A stretch of 52,901 nt of DNA from CBDCZI01 sp965224495. GTDB taxonomy: Bacteria; Bacteroidota; Bacteroidia; Cytophagales; JAAEPT01. Made by a program: the position numbers and the translations under genes. Below, piece by piece: positions 8,760-17,981 of this stretch. The stretch's first letter is position 1, and the number at the start of each line of letters is the position of its first letter. A model generated the notes under the pieces. It was not told the origin of the DNA. It was given only the letters and a program-made list of their open reading frames with translations, and did no database searches. The stretch is taken from the NCBI GenBank assembly GCA_965224495.1, contig CBDCZI010000026.1:1-52901 (forward strand), written 5' to 3'.

Positions 8760-10835
8760 ATGAAACAGCTATTTACATTACTCATTACCTTTTTTATTTT
8801 ACAAGTAGGGTTTTCTCAAACTGTTTTTAAAGAAGATTTTACGACCAATAAAAAGCATTGGCGTTTACGCAATGACCAAGTAAACAAAACACAGCTAAAA
8901 GAGGGCGAGTTACATTGGAAACGTAGTGGGCAACGTTCGGATGTAAGTACGCAATACATTAATCGCTTAGATGTTAACAGAGATTTTACGGTAAGTGCTC
9001 AAATGCGACCAAAAGCAATAGGTTCGGCTTATGGTTTAGTTTGGGGAGCAAGAGACAAAGGAAATGCGTATTATTTTTTAGTGAGAGGAACGAAATTCCG
9101 TACGTTTAGAGCCTTTGACGGTAAGGTAGTAGCTAGTAAAGATTATAAATTTAATTTTAAGGTCTCTTTGAAAGATAATAAATTAGCAATTAAGAAAACA
9201 GCTTCACAAATTAGTTACTATGTCAATGATGTGAAGGTTGCTTCTGAGCCTTACCAAGGGATTGACGGGAAAGGTTTTGGGTTTATTCTATGGCAAAACT
9301 CATCTATGGCGATTGATAATTTTTTGATTACAGGTACGTCGTTGAAAATTAACTTAATTAACGGATTAGAGTACACTGAAAAACCTGTGAATTTAGGTAT
9401 TGGTGTTAATAGTGCGTTTGATGAAATGACGCCAATCATTACTGCTGATGGAACAAAATTGTATTTCTCAAGAAAAAAGCATCCCTCAAATGTAGGCGGA
9501 CCAACAGATTTGGAAGATGCTTATTATTCTGATAATGTAGATGGAGTTTGGCAAAAAGCAAAAAATGTAGGCAAACCAATTAATAACCATGGTCCTAATG
9601 CTGTGCATGCCGTTTCTCCCGACGGAAACACGTTGGTTCTTATGAATCTATACGAAACAGACGGGAAACAAAAAGGACAAGGGTTATCAAGAAGTCATAA
9701 AACAAAAACGGGATGGTCAGTACCTGAGCAATTTAAAATTCGTCAGTATTACAATAAGAGTGGTTTTAATGAATTCTTTTTGAGTAGTAATAATAAAACG
9801 TTGATTATGGCTATCGAAAGAAAGGGAACAAATGGAGGGAGAGATTTGTATGTCTCTTTCAATGAAGGGAATGGTATTTGGTCTCAACCCAAAAATATGG
9901 GAAGAACACTCAATACGGAAGGGATAGAAATGTCTCCCTTTTTAGCACCTGACGGAGTGACGTTGTATTTTAGTTCGACTGGTCATCCTGGTTACGGACA
10001 AAATGATATTTTTATCTCACGAAGATTAGATAATAGTTGGAAAAACTGGAGTAAACCTCAAAATGTAGGCAAACCAATCAATGGAGAAGGAGTTGATGCT
10101 TATTACAGTGTACCTGCATCTGGAGAATTTGCTTATTTTGTATCAACAGGAAGTGGGAAAACAACAACGGATATTTATAAAGTGAAATTACCAGAGAAGG
10201 TAAAGCCTAAACCAGTAGTAATCATCAAGGGGATTGTACGGAACAGTAAAACAAACCGACCAATTGGTACAAATATTACTTACCGAAATTTAAAATCTGA
10301 TAAAGAGGCAGGGATAGCAAATTCTGACCCTGTAACAGGAGCGTATGAGATTGTATTGCCACTTGACCAAGTATATGCGTTTTTTGCAGAGAAGAAAAAT
10401 TTTTATTCAGTACGGGATAATATCGATTTGACGAATGTGGGAAAGTACCAAGTAATTACAAGAGATTTGTATTTGACACCAATGGAAATAGGGCAGTCAG
10501 CTCAGTTACACAATGTGCTTTTTGTTCGTAGTAAAGCGATATTGTTACCAGGTTCTTTTTCGGAATTGAATAAACTAGCAAAGGTAATGTTGGCGAATTT
10601 ACAAATGAATATTCAAGTGTCAGGACATACAGATAACACAGGAAACCCTGATTTGAATAAAAAATTGTCAAGAGAAAGAGCACAAGCAGTGAAAGCGTAT
10701 TTGGTAAAAAGAGGCGTGAAAGAAATGCGTATTTCAACGATAGGTCACGGAGGAGATAAACCAATTGCTGATAATAGCTACGAAGCGTCAAGAAAGAAAA
10801 ATAGAAGAGTTGAGTTTGAAATAATGGGCTATTAA
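8760..10835 (+). CDS. OmpA-family protein with N-terminal lectin-like domain and PD40 repeats
   Basis: I place the start at ATG 8760 (MKQLFTLLITFFILQVGFSQ, a signal peptide) rather than the in-frame TTG two codons earlier. Residues ~22-195 form a concanavalin/DUF1080-like jelly roll (EDFTTNKKHW, ... FGFILWQNSSMAIDNFLITG). PD40 blades follow at ~215-460 (MTPIITADGTKLYFSR, MSPFLAPDGVTLYFSS), then a CRD-like domain (~480-565) and an OmpA domain with SGHTDNTGN, LSRERAQAV and KKNRRVEFE. The jelly roll suggests recognition of a sugar or surface ligand. The gene is monocistronic and converges on ruvC with a 7-bp gap. Confidence 0.88.
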   Translation: MKQLFTLLITFFILQVGFSQTVFKEDFTTNKKHWRLRNDQVNKTQLKEGELHWKRSGQRSDVSTQYINRLDVNRDFTVSAQMRPKAIGSAYGLVWGARDKGNAYYFLVRGTKFRTFRAFDGKVVASKDYKFNFKVSLKDNKLAIKKTASQISYYVNDVKVASEPYQGIDGKGFGFILWQNSSMAIDNFLITGTSLKINLINGLEYTEKPVNLGIGVNSAFDEMTPIITADGTKLYFSRKKHPSNVGGPTDLEDAYYSDNVDGVWQKAKNVGKPINNHGPNAVHAVSPDGNTLVLMNLYETDGKQKGQGLSRSHKTKTGWSVPEQFKIRQYYNKSGFNEFFLSSNNKTLIMAIERKGTNGGRDLYVSFNEGNGIWSQPKNMGRTLNTEGIEMSPFLAPDGVTLYFSSTGHPGYGQNDIFISRRLDNSWKNWSKPQNVGKPINGEGVDAYYSVPASGEFAYFVSTGSGKTTTDIYKVKLPEKVKPKPVVIIKGIVRNSKTNRPIGTNITYRNLKSDKEAGIANSDPVTGAYEIVLPLDQVYAFFAEKKNFYSVRDNIDLTNVGKYQVITRDLYLTPMEIGQSAQLHNVLFVRSKAILLPGSFSELNKLAKVMLANLQMNIQVSGHTDNTGNPDLNKKLSRERAQAVKAYLVKRGVKEMRISTIGHGGDKPIADNSYEASRKKNRRVEFEIMGY

Positions 10836-10842
10836 CGACTTG

Positions 10843-11397
10843 TTATTTTGATTTTAGACGACTTGGGTTCTGGGTTAAGAAAGCTTTCCACGAACCAGCT
10901 TTTTTTGTTTCGTTCCCTCCTTGGAAATGATGACAAACAGCAACGCCCAACGCATCGGTAGCATCGAGTAGTTTGGGCATTTCTTTAATCTTCAACAAAC
11001 GACGCAACATTTCGGCAACCATTTCTTTACTTGCTGTGCCTTTTCCTGTAACTGCTTTTTTGACTTTCAATGGAGCGTATTCGGTAACGGGTATGTCGTG
11101 TGATAAAGCAGATGCCATAGCGACACCTTGTGCACGTCCAAGTTTTAACATTGACTGTACGTTTTTACCCATAAATGGAGCCTCTAAAGCAACTTCATCG
11201 GGTGCGTACTCTTCAATGATGTGAGAAATTCGTTGAAAAATTTTCTGTAATTTTAAATAATGGTCTTTGTATTTGGCAAGATGAATCACCCCAAACTGGA
11301 TTAATCGCATTTCTCCCTTCTCGATTGCTATTAATCCGTAACCCATTACGTTTGTACCAGGGTCAATTCCTAAAATTATTTTATCTTTACTTTTCAT
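10843..11397 (-). CDS. ruvC: Holliday junction endonuclease RuvC
   Basis: 184 residues from ATG 11397. An upstream in-frame TTG at 11409 would overlap the likely promoter and is rejected. RuvC resolves Holliday junctions with RuvAB. The four acidic active-site positions are visible: Asp in GIDPGTNVMG near the N-terminus, Glu in ALEAPFMG, and two Asp in DATDALGVAVCHH near the C-terminus. The basic loop KKAVTGKGTASKEMV is also typical. It is divergent from the flippase-like gene, with 33 bp between the two start codons. Confidence 0.96.
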   Translation of the reverse strand: MKSKDKIILGIDPGTNVMGYGLIAIEKGEMRLIQFGVIHLAKYKDHYLKLQKIFQRISHIIEEYAPDEVALEAPFMGKNVQSMLKLGRAQGVAMASALSHDIPVTEYAPLKVKKAVTGKGTASKEMVAEMLRRLLKIKEMPKLLDATDALGVAVCHHFQGGNETKKAGSWKAFLTQNPSRLKSK

Positions 11398-11406
11398 TGT
11401 TACAAA

Positions 11407-11414
11407 CAAAGATA
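11407..11414 (-). promoter_or_regulatory. -7 promoter element TATCTTTG for ruvC
   Basis: A perfect TAnnTTTG box on the minus strand ends 10 bp before ATG 11397, so the transcript would have a very short leader. No clear TTG at -33. Its position supports the ATG start over TTG 11409. Confidence 0.5.
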
Positions 11415-11430
11415 CAAGAAGAAGCGAGTT

Positions 11431-12378
11431 TTGATTTTAAAAACAGAAATATCTAAGTTATTTGCCCCCAAACAGTTCCTGTTTTTACTAAAATTAGTAA
11501 TTACATTAGCGGTGTGTGGTATTGCTATTTGGCTAATTGATGATCATTTTTCATCAATACAAATGAAAGAAATGATTATACAATCGTTTTTGGAAAGACC
11601 TTATTTTATTGTCTTGGTTGTGTTTTTAAGTTTTTTTAATTGGGGAATAGAAAGTGTAAAATGGCAAGTGGCGTTACCTAAATCTAATAAAACCACCTTT
11701 TTAGACGCGTTTAATAGCGTACTAGTTGGCTTGGGTGTCAGTCTGCTATTACCTCGTCTGCTGGGCGAAACGGTAGGGAGGTATAACAACCACAAAGGGG
11801 ATAAGAAGGATGTGGTGTCCTCGTTGGCTCTTACGAAAATAGCACAAGGAGTGGTGACGGTACTGTTTGGTGTGTTTGGGGTTTATTATTTTAAAGAAAA
11901 AATAATAAACTGGTTTCAATTCCCTAGTCAACTCGCTTTACTGTTTGTAGGCTTAGTGGCTATTATTCTGTATTTATTCAAAAAGCAACTTATTCAATTA
12001 ATAAAAAGTAACGCCTATTTTGGTAGTTTTAGAGAAATGAATGAAAGGAAAGGGACAAGTTTATTGTTGTTATCTACGGTACGCTATTTTACTTTTTATG
12101 GACAGTTTGTTGTTTTGTGTTTGTTTCTTAATGTAAAGGTCAATTGGGTAGATTTATTCTTTGCTTTGGCTACTTTATATTTTGTTCGAATGGCAACGGT
12201 TTCACTTAATATAGTCGTGGATTTGGGTGTGCGATTTGCAACGGCATTCTTTGTTTTTACAGCATTGAATATCATTCCTGACAGCAACGAAGTACTGGTG
12301 CTTTTGTCATTGGTATGGCTGTTTAATGTCGTGTTACCGTCATTTGTTGGGGGACTTTTGATTTTAAGAAAGAAATGA
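11431..12378 (+). CDS. flippase-like integral membrane protein (YbhN/LPG-synthase TM family)
   Basis: 315 residues from a TTG start; the next Met (about residue 46) would remove the first membrane helix. About eight hydrophobic helices are visible (FLFLLKLVITLAVCGIAIWLI, FIVLVVFLSFFNWGIESVKW, ...). The segment SVLVGLGVSLLLPRLLGETVGR matches the conserved 'G...P...GE..R' region of the lysylphosphatidylglycerol synthetase TM / UPF0104 family, proposed to move lipid-linked substrates. Its last codons overlap the following glycosyltransferase by 4 bp (ATGA), so the pair probably acts on one glycolipid or exported glycan. Confidence 0.8.
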   Translation: MILKTEISKLFAPKQFLFLLKLVITLAVCGIAIWLIDDHFSSIQMKEMIIQSFLERPYFIVLVVFLSFFNWGIESVKWQVALPKSNKTTFLDAFNSVLVGLGVSLLLPRLLGETVGRYNNHKGDKKDVVSSLALTKIAQGVVTVLFGVFGVYYFKEKIINWFQFPSQLALLFVGLVAIILYLFKKQLIQLIKSNAYFGSFREMNERKGTSLLLLSTVRYFTFYGQFVVLCLFLNVKVNWVDLFFALATLYFVRMATVSLNIVVDLGVRFATAFFVFTALNIIPDSNEVLVLLSLVWLFNVVLPSFVGGLLILRKK

Positions 12379-13472
12379 TTTGGCTAACTATTATATTATT
12401 GACCTTGTATGTTGGCGGAGCTTATTCACTTTTATCTTTACAACCAGAGGAGGTGAAAGTTGTTCCTTCGTTGGAGGGTATTTCTTTTTCTATTGTTGTA
12501 CCTGTGAGGAATGAGGAAGGAAATATTACAGCCTTATTAACTAGTATTTGTGAACAACAAGGCGAATATGAAGTCATCGTAGTAAACGACCATTCGGATG
12601 ACGGAACAGTACAAGAGGTGAACAGCTTTATAGAAAATAATTTGGATGTGTCTGTTCAATTATTGCATTTGAATGAAGAGGCCTTGTCTCCTAAAAAATC
12701 AGCAATTACGTTGGCAGTAAAGGAAGCAAAAGGAAATATTATATTAACTACAGATGGGGATTGTATAGTGCCTGAAAATTGGCTTTCGGTTATCGCATCA
12801 AAGTTTCAAGATAAGGAAACACAAATGGTTTTGGGAGGTGTGAGGTATGCTCCAATAACGAATTTGTTTGAGGAAATACAAGCACACGAATTATCAGCCT
12901 TGTTGACCGTGAGTATGTTGAGAGCAAAAGTGAATAAGCCATTTACTTGTAATGGAGCGAATTTGGCTTACCGAAAATCTGCTTTCTTTGCCGTAGATGG
13001 TTTTGCCGACGTTGACCAGATAGCGTCAGGTGATGATGAATTGTTGATGAAAAAAATCTTTGCTAAATACCCTAAAGGCATTGCTGTACAGGAAGAAGCT
13101 TTTGTGAATACACTACCCAATAAGACAGTGAAACAATTGTTTAACCAACGTATTCGATGGGCAAGTAAATGGAAATATGGGAGTTGGAAAGATAAAATAC
13201 CAGGTGCTTTTTTGATGTTACTGTATTTGTCTGTATTAGCAATTCCTTTTAGCTACACTCAAAAGGATGTCTTACCATTTTTGATTGTAGGGGTATTGCT
13301 CGGGTTGAAATATTATGTTGATAAATTGATGATAGAAAAAACATTAGGTAAAAGAGAAAGAAAGTTTGTTTCTACTTTCTTTTTGTTTTTTATCTACCCT
13401 ATTTATGTCGTTTTTTTTGGTCTTAGTGCTACTTTTTTGAAGTTTTCATGGAAGGGGAGGCAACTGAAATAA
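12375..13472 (+). CDS. membrane-bound family 2 glycosyltransferase
   Basis: 365 residues. A membrane anchor at the N-terminus (MIWLTIILLTLYVGGAYSLL) precedes a GT-A fold: FSIVVPVRNEEGNI, VVNDHSDDGT, TTDGDCIVPENW (metal-binding DxD-like) and FNQRIRWASKW, the Q-x-x-R-W motif of processive GT2 enzymes. Two or three C-terminal helices (GAFLMLLYLSVLAIPF, FLIVGVLLGLKYYV, FFLFFIYPIYVVFFG) close the protein. It is translationally coupled to the flippase-like gene. It probably transfers a sugar from a nucleotide donor at the inner face of the cytoplasmic membrane; donor and acceptor are unknown. Confidence 0.88.
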   Translation: MIWLTIILLTLYVGGAYSLLSLQPEEVKVVPSLEGISFSIVVPVRNEEGNITALLTSICEQQGEYEVIVVNDHSDDGTVQEVNSFIENNLDVSVQLLHLNEEALSPKKSAITLAVKEAKGNIILTTDGDCIVPENWLSVIASKFQDKETQMVLGGVRYAPITNLFEEIQAHELSALLTVSMLRAKVNKPFTCNGANLAYRKSAFFAVDGFADVDQIASGDDELLMKKIFAKYPKGIAVQEEAFVNTLPNKTVKQLFNQRIRWASKWKYGSWKDKIPGAFLMLLYLSVLAIPFSYTQKDVLPFLIVGVLLGLKYYVDKLMIEKTLGKRERKFVSTFFLFFIYPIYVVFFGLSATFLKFSWKGRQLK

Positions 13473-13556
13473 TAGGGAAGGAGGAGTTCGTCTCCACTTG
13501 AATTAAAGAATCTTCATTTGTATAATTAGTTGAGGGTAGCTATCTATCAATGAGTA

Positions 13557-13564
13557 TAAATTTG
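13557..13564 (+). promoter_or_regulatory. -7 promoter element TAAATTTG for the barrel protein
   Basis: Perfect TAnnTTTG 31 bp before ATG 13596. A TTG at 13530-13532 lies 24 bp upstream, slightly longer than the usual 17-21. Confidence 0.5.
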
Positions 13565-13595
13565 TATATTGAGTTTTTAACGCAATTTTATTACG

Positions 13596-14552
13596 ATGAA
13601 ATATTACGGTGTTTTACTTTTATTGTTAGTGGCAAAGGTGTCTTTTGGGCAGGGTTGTAGCGATGCAGGTTTTTGTACAATGGGTGCAATGAAACCCAAT
13701 CAGGATTATAACACCAAAGCGAAGATAAAACTGAATTCACTAAGTGTGAATCAATACAGGGGTACAACGACGTTGACACCGATAAATTATACGACAACAT
13801 TAGAAGCTAATGTTAATGTCTTAGACAAAATACAAGTTCAGGCGAAACTACCTTATACCTATATCAAAGGTAATTTTGGGAAGAGCAGTGGTTTTGGCGA
13901 TATTTCAATTGCGGTAACTAAGTTAGTTTATAAAGGGAGTAATTTTAATATAAATGCTACACTTGGGACAAAAATACCAACCAACAACTCTACTCAAAAG
14001 AGTGATAAGGTTTTTGATGGCTCTAACACCTCTGTTTCTAGGACATTGCCTATGTATTACCAAACGAGTTTAGGGAGTGTCGATGCGATTGCAGGACTTT
14101 CTCTGATTAGTAAAAATTGGCTTTTTGCGGGAGGTTACCAACAGGCTTTGACGAGAAATAAAAATGATTTTAAATGGGGGGAATGGAAAGATTATCCTTC
14201 AAAGGAATATTTGGAAGCTCACCCTAGAGCGACACACTTACTTCGAGGCATTGATGTGATGTTGCGTGCCGAGCGTAATTGGAGGTTTTCAAGATGGAGC
14301 TTTAGTCTTGGGGTATTGTCTATTTGGCGTGTAACAAAGGATAGTCGGAAAACGGTTGTATTAGCCGAAAAGGAAAACGTGGGAAAGACTACAGGTATGG
14401 CATTGTCTGTTTTAGGTGGAGTAGGTTACCAGTTTGGGGTGAATCACGGACTTAAATTTATTTACGGAAAAAAAATAACTGACAGAGAGATCAATCCAGA
14501 TGGCTTAACGAGAAACGAGGTGCTTTCTGTTACTTATTATGCAAATTTTTAA
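13596..14552 (+). CDS. outer-membrane beta-barrel protein, function unknown
   Basis: 318 residues with a signal peptide MKYYGVLLLLLVAKVSFGQ. The mature protein opens with CSDAGFCTMGAMKP, containing two close cysteines, and continues as amphipathic strands (VNVLDKIQVQAKLPYTYIKG, GFGDISIAVTKLV, FNINATLGTKIPT). It ends with the aromatic strand NEVLSVTYYANF, typical of outer-membrane barrels assembled by BamA. Strand patterns recall 'transporter'-type barrels of the MetA-pathway phenol degradation superfamily, but that is a fold resemblance only. It has its own promoter-like box. Confidence 0.75.
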   Translation: MKYYGVLLLLLVAKVSFGQGCSDAGFCTMGAMKPNQDYNTKAKIKLNSLSVNQYRGTTTLTPINYTTTLEANVNVLDKIQVQAKLPYTYIKGNFGKSSGFGDISIAVTKLVYKGSNFNINATLGTKIPTNNSTQKSDKVFDGSNTSVSRTLPMYYQTSLGSVDAIAGLSLISKNWLFAGGYQQALTRNKNDFKWGEWKDYPSKEYLEAHPRATHLLRGIDVMLRAERNWRFSRWSFSLGVLSIWRVTKDSRKTVVLAEKENVGKTTGMALSVLGGVGYQFGVNHGLKFIYGKKITDREINPDGLTRNEVLSVTYYANF

Positions 14553-14597
14553 GGTGTCATTTAGTAGCTGACAAAGAATGAATAATTCCTAAGCGGG

Positions 14598-14833
14598 TCA
14601 TTCTAAAAACGAAGTAATGTATTCACATATTTCGTCAGGTAGCTCTTCTTGAATAAAGTGCTTGGCATCTATTAAATGAATATCTTCCCCCTTTATTTTC
14701 AATGTTCTGATTACCTGTTCTTGTTGAGCGGTCCATTGTAACATTTCGTCATGCTTACCCCCAAATAACAGTAGTAGGTATATCTAATTCCTTAATGACA
14801 GTCTCGTAGTTTGGTAATTTGCGACAGGTCTAT
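14598..14833 (-). pseudogene. alpha/beta-hydrolase C-terminal remnant
   Basis: The minus strand encodes about 75 residues matching the end of haloalkane-dehalogenase-like hydrolases: YETVIKELDIPTTVIWG, then KHDEMLQW, and a C-terminus with the expected catalytic His in DAKHFIQEELP and ending EYITSFLE. Two frames are needed because a G run near 14761 (GGGGG where GGGG is expected) shifts the frame between IWG and KHD. An in-frame stop just upstream (near 14832) cuts off the rest, and nothing upstream resembles the catalytic N-terminal half. This is a decayed gene fragment. Confidence 0.75.
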
Positions 14834-14900
14834 GTAAAGAACATTAACGATAAATCAAAGTACGTACTTAAATGGAATGAATGAGTGAAATCAACACATA

Positions 14901-14933
14901 AAAAAAGCCACACCAAATAAATGGTGTGGCTTT
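14901..14933 (-). terminator. intrinsic terminator of mscL
   Basis: GCCACACCA (14907-14915) pairs with TGGTGTGGC (14922-14930). On the minus strand the stem is followed by a run of U from the A tract at 14901-14906. It lies 23 bp past the mscL stop. Confidence 0.85.
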
Positions 14934-14955
14934 GATTGATTGTAAGAACTACAAC

Positions 14956-15375
14956 TTATTTTTTCAATAAGTCACGAATTTCTCCTAACAATACTTCTTC
15001 TTTAGAAGGAGCAGCAGGTGCTTTTGGAGCTTCCTCTTGTTTCTTTTCCATTTTTTCTTTCATTGAGTTGTATCCTTTAACTAACATAAAGATAGCGAAA
15101 GCAACAACGATAAAAGTAAGAATGTGGTTGATGAAAGTACCGTAGTTGATAGCAACTTCAGCAATAGCATCAGTACTGTCTGTTTTAGCAGCAGCTTCTT
15201 GGATTACGTATTTGATTTTTGTAAAATCAACTCCTCCTAATATTTTACCAATTGGAGGCATGATAATGTCATTTACTAATGACTTGACAATTGCACCGAA
15301 ATAAGTCGCCATAATAAGACCGACTGCCATTTCTATTACATTTCCTTTTGCAATGAATTTCTTAAATTCGTTCAT
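14956..15375 (-). CDS. mscL: large-conductance mechanosensitive channel MscL
   Basis: 139 residues, the family's normal length. Pore helix TM1 carries the constriction motif (FIAKGNVIEMAVGLIMATYFGAIV). The periplasmic loop with IMPPIGKILGGVDF follows, then TM2 (LTFIVVAFAIFMLVKGYN) and a C-terminal charged helical bundle (EKKQEEAPKAP, EVLLGEIRDLLKK). It opens as a homopentamer in the inner membrane under hypo-osmotic stretch. Stand-alone gene with its own terminator. Confidence 0.97.
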   Translation of the reverse strand: MNEFKKFIAKGNVIEMAVGLIMATYFGAIVKSLVNDIIMPPIGKILGGVDFTKIKYVIQEAAAKTDSTDAIAEVAINYGTFINHILTFIVVAFAIFMLVKGYNSMKEKMEKKQEEAPKAPAAPSKEEVLLGEIRDLLKK

Positions 15376-15553
15376 AATGTGTTTGTTTTGTTTGAAATTA
15401 AATAGTTACTATCGATTTAACGAACTAAAAGAAGATTAGTTTCAGTTAAGCGATAACTCAAATGTAACCATTTTTCTGTATTCTATACTGTAAATATCAA
15501 ATTAAGGTGTTCAATCGTTTGGTAAAAGCGTTAAAGGTATTCATCTTGCATAG

Positions 15554-16774
15554 ATGAATACAAATACAGCTAGTCCTACTCGACTAATTTTCAATAGACT
15601 ATTTACTAATATTCCTGCAACAGTAGGTTTAATCGTTATTGTATTAGCTGTTTTGACTGCTGTTTTCGGTGTGCTTTTTATCACTGACAAATCATTGAAT
15701 ACAAATGAGACAGCTACTGAACTTCGGAAGTTGCCATCAGGTAGCGAAGTGTTGTTTTTAAAACCTAAAAAGGCATTTGAGGTTGATGAGTCTTCTTTTT
15801 TAGCTAAAATATTTGTTGGTAAAACACCTGATTATTTATTGTTTTCAGCAAAAGAATATATGATTAAAGGTGGTACAGAACTCCTTTACACCAGTTATGT
15901 AGGCGAAAAAGAAAGTATTCCTTTAGTGAGGTTTTATTCGGGTGTTCAGAAAGACGAAAAAGGTAAATGGTACACTGTAGATGGCGAAAACATAACTTTT
16001 TTGAATACTAAAAAGGAACTCATTACAGTAACTAAAACAGTGTTAAAAGAAACGTTTGAACAAACGGGGGTAGAGAAAAGAGCTTTTATGATGGGGACGG
16101 ACTCTGCTGGTCGAGATATTCTTAGTCGATTGGTTTACGGAGCAAAAGTTTCTGTTTCTGTAGGTTTTGTATCTGTGATTATCTCACTCGTTGTCGGTAT
16201 TTTTATCGGAGCAGTGGCAGGTTATTCAAAAGGATGGATAGATAGTGTTTTGATGTGGTTGGTTACTGTTGTCTGGTCTATTCCTGGTATTATGATTATT
16301 ATAGCTATAAGTTTGGCGTTAGATTCCAAAGGGATATGGGTTGTTTTTATAGCTGTTGGCTTGACTATGTGGGTAGATGTAGCTCGTGTTGTACGTGGGC
16401 AGTTTTTGGAAGCAAGGGAGTATTTGTATGTGGAAGCAGCTAAAGCGTTGGGGGTTTCTTCGACTCGTATTGTTCTACGTCACATTTTACCCAATATCTC
16501 TGGTCCTATTATCGTAATGGCTACAGCAAATTTTGCTTCGGCAATTTTGATAGAGGCAGGTTTGAGTTTTATCGGAATAGGCGTTGAGCCACCTACTCCT
16601 TCTTGGGGTGCGATGGTTAGGGAAGGTTATAATATGATGAGTGCCGATATTGTTGGTGATTCAGGGGCTTTTGGTGTGTTATTGTTCCCAAGTTTGTGTA
16701 TTTCATTACTTGTTTTTGCCTTCAATTTGTTTGGTAATGGTGTGCGTGATGCAATAGACCCAAAGAACGATTAA
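15554..16774 (+). CDS. ABC transporter permease, OppC/DppC type
   Basis: 406 residues. An N-terminal membrane helix (VGLIVIVLAVLTAVFGVLF) is followed by an unusually long extracytoplasmic insertion (about residues 45-175) before the conserved permease core. The core has MGTDSAGRDILSRLVYG, five helices, and the coupling-loop EAA motif EAAKALGVSSTRIVLRHILPN that docks onto the ATPase. This is the C-type subunit of peptide/nickel (PepT family) importers. No partner permease, ATPase or binding protein gene lies next to it, as is common in Bacteroidota. It ends 9 bp before the phosphatase gene, so the two may be cotranscribed. Confidence 0.9.
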   Translation: MNTNTASPTRLIFNRLFTNIPATVGLIVIVLAVLTAVFGVLFITDKSLNTNETATELRKLPSGSEVLFLKPKKAFEVDESSFLAKIFVGKTPDYLLFSAKEYMIKGGTELLYTSYVGEKESIPLVRFYSGVQKDEKGKWYTVDGENITFLNTKKELITVTKTVLKETFEQTGVEKRAFMMGTDSAGRDILSRLVYGAKVSVSVGFVSVIISLVVGIFIGAVAGYSKGWIDSVLMWLVTVVWSIPGIMIIIAISLALDSKGIWVVFIAVGLTMWVDVARVVRGQFLEAREYLYVEAAKALGVSSTRIVLRHILPNISGPIIVMATANFASAILIEAGLSFIGIGVEPPTPSWGAMVREGYNMMSADIVGDSGAFGVLLFPSLCISLLVFAFNLFGNGVRDAIDPKND

Positions 16775-16783
16775 ATTAGTTTA

Positions 16784-17981
16784 ATGCAAATTATGGATAA
16801 CAAACAATTAGAATTAAACGCCATTTTGGAGATTACTCAGGCGATTAATAAAAATATAGGTGAAGAAGATTTATACCAAATATTCTTTAATACCTGTATG
16901 TCTAAATTGGAATTTCCTCAATTTGCTTTTGTGATTGAAGAGCACGGAGAATACTTGACAATACTTGACAAAGCGTTTAACCCTAAATTGAAACACGCAG
17001 AGGGTGTTGTGCAAATTATTCAAAAAACTAATGCTAAAATCATTAAATTAGATAAGCAAAAAGGCTTTGAAAAAGCAGGTGTTGTGATGCCTATTCGTCA
17101 TAAAGAGCGGGTGTTGGGAATGATTTTCATAGGAAAAGAGAAACTTGATAATTACACGCAAAACGATCTTCATTTCGTGAAGACCTTGGGGAATATCATT
17201 ATGATGGCTGTCGAAAATAAACGGTTGGCAAGAAAAGAAATCAAGCAAGAACGGCTGAAAAAAGAGATGGAAATTGCTCGAGAAGTACAATCGTACTTAG
17301 TGCCAGACGTTTTACCCAAAAACGATAAGATAACGATGGTATCGAGCTATGTACCTCACTATTCTGTAGGGGGAGATTTATTTCGATTATATTCAGTTAG
17401 ATGAAGATAGATTTATTTTTTGTATCGCAGATGTCTCGGGAAAAGGAGTTCCCGCGGCGTTAATTATGTCAAATTTCCAAGCGACTTTACGTACGATGGT
17501 ACGTCAATCAGAAGATTTGGAAATTATTGTGAGAGAGTTAAATCATCAATTGTATCAAAACTCACAAGGACAACATTTCATTACTTTCTTTATAGGTCTG
17601 GCTGATTTAGGAAATCATTCGCTAGAGTATATCAATGCAGGGCATAATCCTCCTGTGTTTTTAAAAAGGAGTGAAAAGGAAGTATTACTTACAGAGGGAA
17701 CTTTACTATTAGGGGCGTTCGATACCTTACCTTTTTTGAATAAAGGGAAAGAGGAATTACAACAAGGAGATTTGTTTTTTTCTTACACTGATGGTATTAC
17801 AGAGGTGTTTAGTGAAAAAGGAGAAGAGTATGGCGAAGAGCGTTTGTCTTTGTTTTTAGAGAAAAACAGAACACGAAAGTTAAGGTCTTTACATAAAAGG
17901 CTCATTAAAGAGCTAGACGAATTTAGAGGGGATAAAAGCTACTCAGATGATTTAACGATGCTTAGTTTACGTATCAAGTAA
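16784..17981 (+). pseudogene. GAF-domain SpoIIE/PP2C-type serine phosphatase, frameshifted
   Basis: The span is 399 codons plus one base. Residues ~10-140 form a GAF sensor domain; ~165-398 form the PP2C_SIG/SpoIIE phosphatase with SVGGD, ADVSGKGVPAAL, YINAGHNPPV and SDDLTML metal-binding motifs. An extra T in the run at 17377-17379 shifts the frame right after VGGD: the first piece stops at 17404, and the rest continues in another frame (clear from position ~17380, first internal ATG 17466). Removing one T gives a full-length protein. Such phosphatases control anti-sigma-factor antagonists or other partner switches; no partner genes are adjacent. Sequencing error or recent inactivation. Confidence 0.85.
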
